Of a stretch of DNA of 64,000 bases, positions 7,751-16,586 are shown piece after piece. Made by a program: the position numbers and the translations under genes. The notes below the pieces were generated by a model. The model did not search any database, had not been told where the DNA came from, and saw only the letters and a program-made list of their open reading frames with translations. The stretch comes from Gammaproteobacteria bacterium. GTDB lineage: Bacteria; Pseudomonadota; Gammaproteobacteria; Pseudomonadales; JAUIET01. Location of the stretch: positions 1 to 64,000 of the forward strand of contig JAUIET010000003.1 in the NCBI GenBank assembly GCA_030429735.1, given 5' to 3'. The first letter of the stretch is position 1; every line of letters begins with the position of its first letter.

Positions 7751-9802
7751 GTGAGCGATTTACGCACCGCTATAAAGCCCGCACGCGTTCGCTGGCTGGA
7801 CAATGGCGCGCCCTACAGTCAGGACTTCGAAGATATTTATTTTTCCCCCACCGATGGCGTGGCTGAGAGTGAGTACGTCTATTTGTCAGCCAATCGGCTA
7901 CCAGGGCGCTGGTGCAGTGATCAGCAAACCCATGAGCCCACTTCATTCACTGTTGGCGAGCTCGGCTTTGGCAGTGGTCTCAATTTTTTACTGACGCTCA
8001 AAGCGTGGCGAAAATACTCCAGGCTGACTCGTCTGGACTACTTTAGCGTTGAAAAACATCCTCTGACCAGGCATGACCTGAAAAAAGCGCTGCAAGCCTT
8101 CCCCGAACTGCATGAAGAAGCAACACAGCTGCTGCAGCACTACCCGCCGTTGCTGACCGGCTTCCATCGACTGGATTTTAGTAACGGTGTCGGTCTGAAT
8201 CTATTGTTTGGCGATGCTGTTGATGTACTGGCCACTCTACGCCACAGCGACCGGCCCACCCTGTGCCAACACCGTCAAGCCATCGATGCCTGGTATCTGG
8301 ACGGATTTGCACCCAGTAAAAATGCGGACATGTGGTCAGAAGAATTGTTCCGGCTGATCGCTGCGTTGAGCAAACCGGGAACCACTATGTCCTCTTTTTC
8401 TGCAGCGGGTCATGTCAGGCGTAAGCTGCGCGCCGAAGGCTTCCTCGTGCACAAACAAGTGGGGTTCGCCGGCAAGCGTGAAATGCTGCTGGGCACGTTT
8501 GAGGACCCCAGCCCTAGCCCTAGCCCTAGCCCAAGATACAGAAGAAATCGTTGGTTTCCTGCTGCAACCTGGTATTCCACACCAGTGAATTCTGCGTGGG
8601 AGACGCGCGAAACACTGAGAAAAAAAGTGGCCATTATTGGTGCCGGCCTGGCCGGCTGCACCACAGCGGCGGCATTGGCTGACCGGGGCATTCAGTCCAC
8701 AATTTTTGAGTCGCATCATAAGCTGGCTGGCGGCGCTTCCGGCAATCCAGGCGCAGCCCTGTACAGCCCTTTATCGCAATACAGTTCACCATTAGCTGAT
8801 TTTTCCTTGCAAGCATACGTGTACGCATGCCACTACTATTCGATCAGGCTGGCGACCGAACCCTGCGGTCTGCTGCAGTTTATTGATGACTGGGACACTG
8901 CCTTCAAGCTTGCCAATTACATTGATGATTCATCGTATCTCGAGTTACTGGACTCCGCTGCATGCGCGAACCGAGCGGGCCTGGACGCCGGACGGGCAGC
9001 ACTTTATTTCCCACAGGGGCGCGCGATTCACATGGCAGAGCTTTGCCAACTGTTGATTCAGCGCGAGCAGATAAGTGTTAAGGCTGGACTTAAAATCTTG
9101 GACATTAGTGGATCGGGTAACGCTCTGCGTTTGCGAACAAATCACCCCGAGCAACACACCGAAGAGTATGGCGCAGTTGTGGTTTGCTGCGGTCCGCACA
9201 GCCGCCAGTTTTCGCAGTTGAGTCACCTGCCAAGCGGGGTAATCCGTGGCCAGCTCACCGCAATGTCGCCGACCAAGCGAAGCTCAGGCTTGCGAGCTGT
9301 GCTGTGCGAAGATTCCTATCTGACACCGGCGAAGGATGGGAAACACTGGTCAGGCTCCAGCTATGTTCTGGACGATTGGACCACAGACTTACGCAACGAA
9401 GAGCATCGCCAGAATACCGCGGCGGCGGCCGTATTAGTTAGTGACCCATCGTTCGCTCAGCAAGCCGCTAGTGATGGCTGGGTCGCGCTGCGCTGCACCT
9501 CGCCGGACTATTTGCCGATCGTCGGCCCGGCACCGATCGAATCCGAGTTTTACTCAGTATTTGCCGACCTTCAACACGACAAGAACAAACCACTGAATAC
9601 ACCTGCACCCTATCATCAAGGTTTATTTGTCAACACTGCGTATGGCTCGCGCGGCCTGTGTTTTGCGCCGCTGTGCGCTGAGCAGCTGGCGAGCCAGATC
9701 AACAACGAATTTTCCCCTTTGCCATCACGTCTGCGTCATGCACTATCACCGGCGCGTTTTATTGTCCGAAATATTACCCGCGGCCACTTCGCAGCGCACT
9801 GA
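7751..9802 (+). CDS. mnmC: bifunctional tRNA wobble-uridine enzyme MnmC
   Basis: Completes mnm5s2U at tRNA wobble position 34. The C-terminal FAD-dependent oxidoreductase (GAGLAG Rossmann motif near 296-301) converts cmnm5 to nm5, and the N-terminal SAM methyltransferase (GFGSGLN near 73-79, LDGFAPSKN near 183) makes mnm5. The 683-aa length fits the family (about 670). It starts at GTG 7751; no ATG precedes the conserved N-terminus. The linker between the two domains carries a Pro-Ser run encoded by a hexanucleotide microsatellite (see the repeat at 8510). Confidence 0.95.
   Translation: MSDLRTAIKPARVRWLDNGAPYSQDFEDIYFSPTDGVAESEYVYLSANRLPGRWCSDQQTHEPTSFTVGELGFGSGLNFLLTLKAWRKYSRLTRLDYFSVEKHPLTRHDLKKALQAFPELHEEATQLLQHYPPLLTGFHRLDFSNGVGLNLLFGDAVDVLATLRHSDRPTLCQHRQAIDAWYLDGFAPSKNADMWSEELFRLIAALSKPGTTMSSFSAAGHVRRKLRAEGFLVHKQVGFAGKREMLLGTFEDPSPSPSPSPRYRRNRWFPAATWYSTPVNSAWETRETLRKKVAIIGAGLAGCTTAAALADRGIQSTIFESHHKLAGGASGNPGAALYSPLSQYSSPLADFSLQAYVYACHYYSIRLATEPCGLLQFIDDWDTAFKLANYIDDSSYLELLDSAACANRAGLDAGRAALYFPQGRAIHMAELCQLLIQREQISVKAGLKILDISGSGNALRLRTNHPEQHTEEYGAVVVCCGPHSRQFSQLSHLPSGVIRGQLTAMSPTKRSSGLRAVLCEDSYLTPAKDGKHWSGSSYVLDDWTTDLRNEEHRQNTAAAAVLVSDPSFAQQAASDGWVALRCTSPDYLPIVGPAPIESEFYSVFADLQHDKNKPLNTPAPYHQGLFVNTAYGSRGLCFAPLCAEQLASQINNEFSPLPSRLRHALSPARFIVRNITRGHFAAH
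8510..8532 (+). repeat. hexanucleotide AGCCCT microsatellite in the mnmC linker
   Basis: Nearly four tandem AGCCCT units encode PSPSPSPSP between the methyltransferase and oxidoreductase domains of MnmC. Six-base units keep the frame, so slippage would change only linker length. Confidence 0.9.
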
Positions 9803-9847
9803 ATCTGTGGTTAACTAGTAAACAGTTACGTCACAGGTGGGAGCATT

Positions 9848-10174
9848 ATGCTGATGAAAACGTCACTGGACTGGCGAGACCGAGACTTCTCTTCCGAGGC
9901 CTTTCATAATTTCTATGAACGGCTGGTGCTCGATCACATTCTTACTATCGAGGCAGACAAGGCCGATGACCTTGATTACATTGGCAACGTTGCCTGTGTG
10001 GCGCTTAACCATTTGCCGCCGCGCTATATTCGAAGCGATGTTGACATGACCTTGTATATGTCACCCAAGGAATGCCAGGAAATTGAGTTAAAAGTCAGCC
10101 GTGCCGTGAAAAATGCAATTATCTTCGTCAATGAGCGGCAGATTTACAGAGACGCCAGTGCCCTGACACGTTAG
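9848..10174 (+). CDS. ComFB-like (late competence development) family protein
   Basis: 108-aa protein with the ComFB-type signature: a helical N-terminus followed by VACVALNHLPPRYI, then DMTLYMSPKE. Members of this family in gammaproteobacteria are small cytosolic proteins, often without assigned function; the B. subtilis member sits in the comF operon. ATG 9848 has a good purine-rich ribosome site (AGGTGGGAG). It lies 45 bp after mnmC and 38 bp before the cyclotransferase gene, all on the same strand. No catalytic residues can be proposed. Confidence 0.75.
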   Translation: MLMKTSLDWRDRDFSSEAFHNFYERLVLDHILTIEADKADDLDYIGNVACVALNHLPPRYIRSDVDMTLYMSPKECQEIELKVSRAVKNAIIFVNERQIYRDASALTR

Positions 10175-10212
10175 GCTCAAACCCTCGCTATACGAAAAGT
10201 ACGTTCTGTTCC

Positions 10213-10998
10213 TTGCTGCGTTTTCTCACCTTCGTCGTTTTTGTGTTGACCGCGTGTGGCGCGGCAGACCTCAAAGACACCACTGACGCTACGACAGGCG
10301 ATGCTCGGCAGCTGTCGTTCGAACTGGTGGCCACCCTGCCCCACAGACCGCACGCCTTTACTCAGGGTTTGGTGCTCGGTGAAAACAATACGCTGTTTGA
10401 GAGCAGCGGCAATTACGGTAAGTCGCATCTGGTGCGATTGGAACCTGGCTCGGGTCACCGGGTTGCAGCACGAACGGATCTACCCGCGTATTTATTTGCG
10501 GAAGGTTTAACTTTGCACGCTGACGCGCTTTACCTGCTTACCTGGAAAGCCGGTGTTTGTTTTCTGTACGACCCGAAAACCCTGCAAAAACTGGGTAGAC
10601 TGGAGTATTACGGTCAGGGTTGGGGTTTGACCAGCAATGGTCGGCAATTGATCATGAGCAATGGTAGCCAGGAACTGAGTTTCAGAAACGCACGCACGTT
10701 CGAAACGGAAAGCACGCTCAATGTAACCCTCAATGGCAGAGCGCTGACGCGTTTAAACGAACTCGAATGGGTTAACGGGCTGATCTACGCGAATATATGG
10801 TACGAAGACACTATTGTCGCCATTGATCCCGTCAGCGGCCGCGTGGTCGAACAAGTAGACCTATCAGCACTACGCAACTACGAACATAAGTCGGCCGATG
10901 CCTTGAATGGTATTGCGTATAAACCGGAATCCAACACCTTTCTGGTAACCGGCAAGTACTGGTCACAGATTTATGAGATAAAATTACAAGAGGGCTGA
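10213..10998 (+). CDS. glutamine cyclotransferase (glutaminyl-peptide cyclase) lipoprotein
   Basis: 261 aa resembling plant-type glutaminyl-peptide cyclotransferases (beta-propeller, PF05096 type), which form N-terminal pyroglutamate. Typical strings: PHAFTQGLV near 52, LFESSGNYG near 63, ELEWVNGLIYANIW near 182 and LNGIAYKP near 235. The N-terminus is a lipoprotein signal (FVLTACG, lipid Cys about 16), so it should be a membrane-anchored periplasmic enzyme. The track start is TTG 10213 with no obvious ribosome site; the signal peptide begins immediately after it, so no much later start is possible. Confidence 0.85.
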   Translation: MLRFLTFVVFVLTACGAADLKDTTDATTGDARQLSFELVATLPHRPHAFTQGLVLGENNTLFESSGNYGKSHLVRLEPGSGHRVAARTDLPAYLFAEGLTLHADALYLLTWKAGVCFLYDPKTLQKLGRLEYYGQGWGLTSNGRQLIMSNGSQELSFRNARTFETESTLNVTLNGRALTRLNELEWVNGLIYANIWYEDTIVAIDPVSGRVVEQVDLSALRNYEHKSADALNGIAYKPESNTFLVTGKYWSQIYEIKLQEG

Positions 10999-11117
10999 CT
11001 CGCATGCCGCTTACCTTGGCCTAATTTGCCGCAAGCACTATTTGTGGTAAACAGGCTTTGGGGCGAATATCGAGACTCCAGCGGTCATCACGCATACCCA
11101 CTATTGATACAGGATTT

Positions 11118-14042
11118 ATGAACGCACACCACGCTTTTGAACACCTTCGTAGCCAGGAAATCCCGGCCTTAAACCTGACTCTGGAAGAATATGAACACAG
11201 CAAAACAGGTGCAAAACACTACCACCTGTCTGCCGACAACCCGGAAAATGTGTTTATGGTGGCGCTTAGAACAGTGCCCGAAGACTCAACCGGCGTTGCG
11301 CATATACTCGAACACACTGCCTTGTGTGGGAGCGAAAAATACCCTGTACGTGATCCATTTTTTATGATGATCCGTCGCTCCCTAAATACGTTTATGAACG
11401 CGTTTACCAGCAGCGACTGGACAGCTTACCCATTTGCCAGTCAAAACCGCAAAGACTTCGACAATCTGTTGCAGGTGTACCTGGATGCCGTATTCTTCTC
11501 GCGCCTTGATGAGCTTGACTTTGCTCAGGAAGGCCATCGTGTGGAGTTTGAAGAGGCTGATAACCCGAACAGCAAGCTGGTGTTCAAAGGCGTTGTATTC
11601 AACGAAATGAAAGGGGCGATGAGCTCAATCAGCAGTCAACTGTGGCAGACCCTGAGTAAATACCTGTTCCCGACCACGACCTATCACTACAACAGCGGCG
11701 GTGACCCCGAAGACATTCCAGATCTGAGCTATGAGCAGCTACTGGCGTTTTACAAAACGCATTACCACCCCAGCAATGCCATGTTTTTGACCTACGGCGA
11801 CATTGATGCCAAAGATCACCAGCAAAAATTTGAAACACTTGCGTTGCTGCGCTTTGAGCGTTTGGACGAAGAGATAGCGGTTGCTGATGAACAGCGCTTC
11901 AGCGAGCCACAAAGAGTAATAGAACACTACCCCAGCGACGACGCTGATGGCGACAACAAAAGTCATATGATCATGGGTTGGCTGCTGGGCAACAGCACCA
12001 AGTTGCAAGACCTTCTCGAAGCGCAGTTGCTGTCCAATGTGTTATTAGACAATTCTTCCTCACCCTTAATGCAGGTCCTGGAAACCACGCAGCTCGGCAG
12101 CGCACCCAGCCCTTTATGCGGCATGGAAGACTCTAACCGCGAATTGGTGTTCTGCTGCGGTATTGAAGGTGCGGCCCGTGATGCAGTGGACGACTTCGAA
12201 GCCTTGATACTCGATACTCTGGAACGTATTGCCAAGCATGGCGTGGAACACGAACGTCTGGAATCAGTTCTGCATCAACTGGAGTTCCATCAGCGAGAGA
12301 TTGGCGGTGATGGCTACCCCTACGGCCTGCAAATTATCATGGCAGCGCTTGGACCCGCCACCCATCGTGGTGACCCGGTAGCAGCACTCAACATAGAACC
12401 TGTGTTAGAAGAACTCCGCCAGAAGATTGCCGACCCCGAATACATCAAGCAGTTAACCCGCAAACTATTGCTGGAGAACACGCACAGACTGACTCTGGTG
12501 ATGCACCCCGACCCAGAACTGAGCAAATTACGCAATGACAGCGAAGCATCGCGCCTGGCTGAGATGAAGGCAAAAATGTCAGACCAGGAACGACAAGCGG
12601 TGGTTGAGCTTGCCAACCAACTGCAGGCTCGTCAGGAGCGTGTGGATGATGCGGATATTCTACCGAAAGTAGAGCTAAGTGACGTGCCAGCTGGCATAAA
12701 GGTTCACTCTTACACTGAGTCTGCAATTGGACATCACACAACGCCACTGACGTTCTTTCCGCAGGGTACTAATGGCATTGTTTACCAACAGTTAGTCGTA
12801 CCCATGCCGGCATTTTCAGAAAAACAGTTGCAATTGCTACCTCTGTTCACCAGTTTTATAAGCGAACTGGGTTTGGGCGACATGGATTACTTGCAAACGC
12901 AGGCACTGCAAGCCGCGCATTGCGGTAGTTTGGGTGCGTATTCTGCCGTACGGCCGTTGCCCGGTAGTGAGCAGGATCAGCGCGGCTTTATTGTTCTCTC
13001 AGGTAAAGCATTGAGTCGCAAAAACGGTGAACTGAGCGAGCTGATAATGCGTACCTTCAACGAGGTTCGGTTTGATGAGTCAAGCAGAATCAGGGAATTG
13101 ATCGCTCAGATGAGTGCGCGCCGTGAACAGAGTATCACTGGCAATGGCCACTCTCTGGCCATGAGTGCCGCGTGCAGCGGCATGAGCCCGGTGGCGCAAG
13201 TGTCTTATATGAGTTCTGGTTTGCAGGGTATTCGTTGGCTTAAAGAGATTAACAAAGACTGCGATATTGACGCATTGCAAGCGGAACTTCTCGCAATGCA
13301 TAAGATGCTTCTGGCGCAGACGCGGCAGCTGCTATTGGTTGCCGAGCAAGACCAATTCACTGCATGTCTTTCAGGTCTGGAGAAATCGCTTGACCTGTTG
13401 CCCGCCCCGGGGCAGGACAATTCCAGTTTGCAATTGAATGCCATCAGGGAACAGCGTCGATTGGCGTGGCAAACCAATACCCAGGTAAACTTCTGCGCCA
13501 AAGCCTACCCCACTGTATCCACAGATCACGAAGACGCAGCAGCTCTGACTGTGCTGGGCGGCTTTCTGCGAAACGGTTACTTGCACCGGGCCATCAGAGA
13601 ACAAGGTGGCGCCTACGGAGGCGGTGCCAGCCATGATTCAGCGAATGCCAATTTTCGGTTCTACAGTTACCGCGACCCAAGATTGACCGAAACAATGGAC
13701 GACTTCGACCAGTCCATTCACTGGTTGCTGGACACTAAACATGACTGGCAAGCGGTGGAAGAAGCCATTCTTGGCGTGGTATCGTCGCTGGACAAACCAG
13801 GCTCGCCCGCCGGTGAAGCAAAGCAGCAATTTCACAGCTCTCTGTCTGGGCGCACACCTGAGCAGCGCGAACAATTCCGGCGTCGGGTGCTGAATGTTAC
13901 CGCGAACGACCTGAAGCGAGTGGGCGAACGATGGCTGGGTGATACAAACGCGGCAAGTGTCGCAGTAGTGAGCAATTCCGAGATTCTCACCGAGCAAAAA
14001 CCCTGGCTGGATCAGCATGGCTTAAATCTGGAAGTGCTGTAG
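11118..14042 (+). CDS. PreP/Cym1-like M16C zinc metalloprotease
   Basis: Large (974 aa) insulinase-superfamily protease of the presequence-protease type, which degrades unstructured peptides inside a clamshell chamber. The inverted zinc motif H62-I-L-E65-H66 and the downstream NEMKGAMSS carrying the third ligand are intact. The M16C associated region and the C-terminal half with the GGAYGGGA loop are present. The ATG at 11118 is preferred over the track TTG at 11058 because the extra 20 residues do not look family-like. No signal peptide, so probably cytosolic. Confidence 0.92.
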   Translation: MNAHHAFEHLRSQEIPALNLTLEEYEHSKTGAKHYHLSADNPENVFMVALRTVPEDSTGVAHILEHTALCGSEKYPVRDPFFMMIRRSLNTFMNAFTSSDWTAYPFASQNRKDFDNLLQVYLDAVFFSRLDELDFAQEGHRVEFEEADNPNSKLVFKGVVFNEMKGAMSSISSQLWQTLSKYLFPTTTYHYNSGGDPEDIPDLSYEQLLAFYKTHYHPSNAMFLTYGDIDAKDHQQKFETLALLRFERLDEEIAVADEQRFSEPQRVIEHYPSDDADGDNKSHMIMGWLLGNSTKLQDLLEAQLLSNVLLDNSSSPLMQVLETTQLGSAPSPLCGMEDSNRELVFCCGIEGAARDAVDDFEALILDTLERIAKHGVEHERLESVLHQLEFHQREIGGDGYPYGLQIIMAALGPATHRGDPVAALNIEPVLEELRQKIADPEYIKQLTRKLLLENTHRLTLVMHPDPELSKLRNDSEASRLAEMKAKMSDQERQAVVELANQLQARQERVDDADILPKVELSDVPAGIKVHSYTESAIGHHTTPLTFFPQGTNGIVYQQLVVPMPAFSEKQLQLLPLFTSFISELGLGDMDYLQTQALQAAHCGSLGAYSAVRPLPGSEQDQRGFIVLSGKALSRKNGELSELIMRTFNEVRFDESSRIRELIAQMSARREQSITGNGHSLAMSAACSGMSPVAQVSYMSSGLQGIRWLKEINKDCDIDALQAELLAMHKMLLAQTRQLLLVAEQDQFTACLSGLEKSLDLLPAPGQDNSSLQLNAIREQRRLAWQTNTQVNFCAKAYPTVSTDHEDAAALTVLGGFLRNGYLHRAIREQGGAYGGGASHDSANANFRFYSYRDPRLTETMDDFDQSIHWLLDTKHDWQAVEEAILGVVSSLDKPGSPAGEAKQQFHSSLSGRTPEQREQFRRRVLNVTANDLKRVGERWLGDTNAASVAVVSNSEILTEQKPWLDQHGLNLEVL

Positions 14043-14484
14043 CAGGAATTGCCGCCGCTGGATGTAAGAGCTCATTCTATACCGTGATTGGCATGCATTT
14101 AACGATCTTGCCTGAAGACGGAGTACCAATTGGCGCTCTTGGCGCTAGGAGAGCACCAGAATGCCTGGGGCGTCCTGGTGCTCTCCTATGAGCGGCGCGC
14201 ATCAATGCCAAAAAAGGGGGTATGGCCGAGCTGACCAGTCAGCTTGGATGGCAGCCTGAAAAGTTAATGGAGGAGTTGTCAAAGTAAAACTGAACTCAGG
14301 GTTTTAGTCATCCGTACCACCGCACTTCAGGCCCCAATTTTCATCTGCTCAAAACATTAATAGCGTTCTAGGTTTTTACTATTTGAGTAGTTGGCATACA
14401 TCTGCACGAGCCCCTCTAACACAACACATGGTGTAAACTCATGATTTATATCAAGAAAATTGATCGATGCGTATATCGTATTGC
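14043..14484. other. long non-coding stretch between the M16 protease and dmpD
   Basis: About 440 bp with no convincing gene. It contains a 14-bp perfect hairpin (14146-14188), a short frame ending at 14287 (MAELTSQLGW...; 21 codons from ATG 14222) that could be the tail of a decayed gene, and two weak DmpR-like 16-mers at 14337-14352 (10/16 to the consensus) and 14383-14398 (9/16). An IHF-like sequence TATCAAGAAAATT at 14449-14461 sits where IHF would bend DNA towards the sigma-54 promoter. None of these is strong alone. Confidence 0.4.
14146..14188. repeat. 14-bp perfect inverted repeat (hairpin)
   Basis: TAGGAGAGCACCAG at 14146-14159 and its exact reverse complement at 14175-14188 flank a 15-nt loop. 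There is no T-tract on either side, so it is not a classical intrinsic terminator for the protease gene, although it could protect the mRNA 3' end. Confidence 0.75.
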
Positions 14485-14500
14485 TGGCATGTATTGTGCA
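14485..14500 (+). promoter_or_regulatory. sigma-54 (-24/-12) promoter of dmpD
   Basis: TGGCATGTATTGTGCA matches TGGCACG-N4-TTGCW at 10 of 12 defined positions, with the essential GG and GC dinucleotides at the correct 12-bp separation. The predicted start is near 14511, 30 nt before the dmpD ATG. The sigma-54 activator DmpR is encoded in the same window. Confidence 0.65.
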
Positions 14501-14540
14501 CTCAATATGGGAATGTTCCTTCACCTAGCTATTGACAAGC

Positions 14541-15368
14541 ATGCATAACGAGAACCCGGAAATAGGCTTAAGCCTGCAAGCAAATGAAATTGAAACAAAC
14601 TATCACGACACAGGGGGCAATGGATCTCCTGTACTGCTCATTCATGGTTCCGGACCAGGTGTTAGCGCCTGGGCAAATTGGCGACTGACCATTCCAGCAC
14701 TGGCAGAAAACTCCCGCGTAGTGGCACCTGATATGGTCGGCTTTGGCTTTACTGAACGACCTGAAGCATTCGAATACACGATGGACAACTGGATTTCCCA
14801 TGCCGTCGCTGTAATGGATACTCTGTCAATCGACACCTTTTCCCTTGTGGGCAACTCTTTTGGTGGCGCGATTGCACTCGGTATCGCAATTCGTTTTCCA
14901 GAGCGAGTGGAGAAACTGATTTTGATGGGCAGCGTTGGTGTACCGTTTGAGCTAACTGAGGGTCTGGATAAAGTATGGGGTTACACCCCATCTGAGCAAA
15001 ACATGAAGAAAGTGATGGAGTACTTTGCCTACAATCAGCAAATGATGACCGACGATCTTATCAATCTGCGTTATCGTGCCAGTATTCAGAAAGGTTTTCA
15101 GGAATCGTTTGCCAGCATGTTTCCAGCACCAAGACAGCGGTGGATAGATGCCATGGCTTTCGCCGATGAGGACATCAAATCGATTACCTGTCCTGCCTTG
15201 ATTTGTCATGGCCGCGAAGACAAGGTAATCCCGCCCGCCAATTCACACCAGTTGTTTTCTTTGATACCCAACTCGGAGTTGCATATGTACGGCCATTGCG
15301 GCCACTGGACTCAGATAGAGCATAGCCAGTCTTTCAATACTCTATTGGTTGATTTTGTCGCGCGCTGA
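14541..15368 (+). CDS. dmpD: 2-hydroxymuconic semialdehyde hydrolase
   Basis: Meta-cleavage-product hydrolase (275 aa) that splits ring-fission products of catechols to 2-hydroxypenta-2,4-dienoate and a carboxylic acid. The alpha/beta-hydrolase triad is intact: S106 in GNSFGG, D227 in GREDKV and H255 in GHCGHW; the HGSGPG oxyanion loop is at 35-40. It is close to DmpD/XylF. ATG 14541 is preferred to the track TTG 14532; neither has a strong ribosome site. Unlike the pseudomonad dmp operon, it is encoded apart from and convergent to the other pathway genes, with its own sigma-54 promoter. Confidence 0.9.
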   Translation: MHNENPEIGLSLQANEIETNYHDTGGNGSPVLLIHGSGPGVSAWANWRLTIPALAENSRVVAPDMVGFGFTERPEAFEYTMDNWISHAVAVMDTLSIDTFSLVGNSFGGAIALGIAIRFPERVEKLILMGSVGVPFELTEGLDKVWGYTPSEQNMKKVMEYFAYNQQMMTDDLINLRYRASIQKGFQESFASMFPAPRQRWIDAMAFADEDIKSITCPALICHGREDKVIPPANSHQLFSLIPNSELHMYGHCGHWTQIEHSQSFNTLLVDFVAR

Positions 15369-15373
15369 GTCAG

Positions 15374-15952
15374 CTATCGCCAATTGTTATAAAGCCAGCT
15401 TTTGAGCAGTCGAGTAACACGCGGCATTACAAAATATGTCATTAGTGCCACTTGAAGGAACACCGCTAAAAACACTTTCGCAATGCCTGGCCACCCATCT
15501 GTCAATGGCGTAATCGCATAATTGATTAGAATCACAAGAACAAACACCACAACCATCAGTATCAACGCCATTTTGTGTGGTGAAGGGTGAGCAGCAGGTA
15601 GTTCCGGCAGGCTGAACCAGAATTCAAGGCCGGTACTTTTTCTAACTTCGTCGTTACCTTCCACTATGCCTTGCAATCGACCAAGCCACTCCTTACGGAT
15701 AGATGATTGCTCCCATGCTTGTGAGTGCTCGAATGAATCAAATCGAAAGATGGAAACGTAACGACGCGAATCTTTGCCTGGCCGCAGGATGTTCACACCC
15801 ATATGACCTGGGAATTTGACCGCATCGGCGGTGATTCCAGTTAACCAGGCTTCATACTGTTCTTCTCTGTTTGGCAGAATCGTACGAACAATTGAGGTGG
15901 TAACCTGACCTGAATCTGTAGTTTCAAGGGATTGAGGCGAATTTTGGTGCAT
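15374..15952 (-). CDS. antibiotic-biosynthesis-monooxygenase-fold (ABM) protein with two C-terminal membrane segments
   Basis: 192 aa. The N-terminal half (about 15-105) resembles the ferredoxin-like ABM domain (REEQYEAWLTGI, FPGHMGVNILRP, YVSIFRFDSFE), small heme- or substrate-binding oxygenase/quinol-monooxygenase-type folds. The C-terminal part has two hydrophobic helices (about 125-150 and 155-175), anchoring it in the inner membrane. It is the last gene of the phenol operon, 10 bp after the GST gene, and converges on dmpD with only 5 bp between stops. Substrate unknown; a role in handling quinones from catechol oxidation is only a guess. Confidence 0.7.
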   Translation of the reverse strand: MHQNSPQSLETTDSGQVTTSIVRTILPNREEQYEAWLTGITADAVKFPGHMGVNILRPGKDSRRYVSIFRFDSFEHSQAWEQSSIRKEWLGRLQGIVEGNDEVRKSTGLEFWFSLPELPAAHPSPHKMALILMVVVFVLVILINYAITPLTDGWPGIAKVFLAVFLQVALMTYFVMPRVTRLLKSWLYNNWR

Positions 15953-15962
15953 GAGTCCTTAC

Positions 15963-16586
15963 TTAAACGAACGCATCAGGAAATGTGCTTTTAAAGCTAT
16001 GGCGTCGATTTCCAGCGCTATACCAACTCTCCAGGCGTTCCAAGTGTTTTGGTATTGGAGAACCGTAATAGTCAGCGATCGCAAAGCGAGCCAACAAGGC
16101 ACATTCAGCTATCGAAAATTGATCACAAAAATAGTCTTTGTCGCCTAACCAGTCAGCTAATTGCTCCTGGCACGCTCGCCATGCGGTTTCACTTTCCGCG
16201 ATAAACTTCAAATTCCATGATTCTTTCGCATTAGAGCGTTTCTCAAATACAAGACCCCGTAGCGCGGGACCGACAACACTATCGGAGTAGCTGTGCAGCA
16301 AGCGCGCGTCGCTTCTCTTTGCGGGTGTGTTCGGCAGCAGAAGTGATCGCTTCGGACCATCCAATACATATTCTATTATGACTGAAGATTCCCAGATAGT
16401 AGCTTCACCATCGACGAAAACGGGAACCGAACCTTTGGGATTTAGGCGCAACACGTCTGGGTGCTTCTCTCCAAGTTGGGTTTCTACAGCCACATACTGA
16501 ATATCAAGTTCAGCCAGTACTATGCGTACTTTCCAGCAAAAAGGACAATCCGACCGGAAATACAGTGTTGGTAGCGCCGCATTCAC
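15963..16586 (-). CDS. glutathione S-transferase family protein
   Basis: 207 aa with an N-terminal thioredoxin-fold GST domain (LYFRSDCPFCWKVRIVLAE; NPKGSVPVFVDG; ESSVIIEYVL) and a helical C-terminal domain. The active-site region has CPFC, like omega/beta-type and glutaredoxin-like GSTs. It overlaps the NahD-like gene by 4 bp (ATGA), so the two are translationally coupled. Being in a phenol operon, it may detoxify quinones or epoxides or assist a glutathione-dependent isomerisation; the substrate cannot be read from sequence. Confidence 0.88.
   Translation of the reverse strand: MNAALPTLYFRSDCPFCWKVRIVLAELDIQYVAVETQLGEKHPDVLRLNPKGSVPVFVDGEATIWESSVIIEYVLDGPKRSLLLPNTPAKRSDARLLHSYSDSVVGPALRGLVFEKRSNAKESWNLKFIAESETAWRACQEQLADWLGDKDYFCDQFSIAECALLARFAIADYYGSPIPKHLERLESWYSAGNRRHSFKSTFPDAFV

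Noticed and set aside
8510-8532. Phase-variable switch in mnmC
   Set aside because: The unit is 6 bp, so slippage cannot change the reading frame or switch the gene off.
14507-14548. Short ORF (MGMFLHLAIDKHA) overlapping the dmpD start as a leader peptide
   Set aside because: Its first ATG lies upstream of the predicted transcription start, there is no ribosome site, and no regulatory codons are seen.
14532-15368. dmpD as an unrelated esterase outside the phenol pathway
   Set aside because: The full-length resemblance to DmpD/XylF, the convergent position beside the operon and the sigma-54 promoter all favour the meta-cleavage hydrolase.
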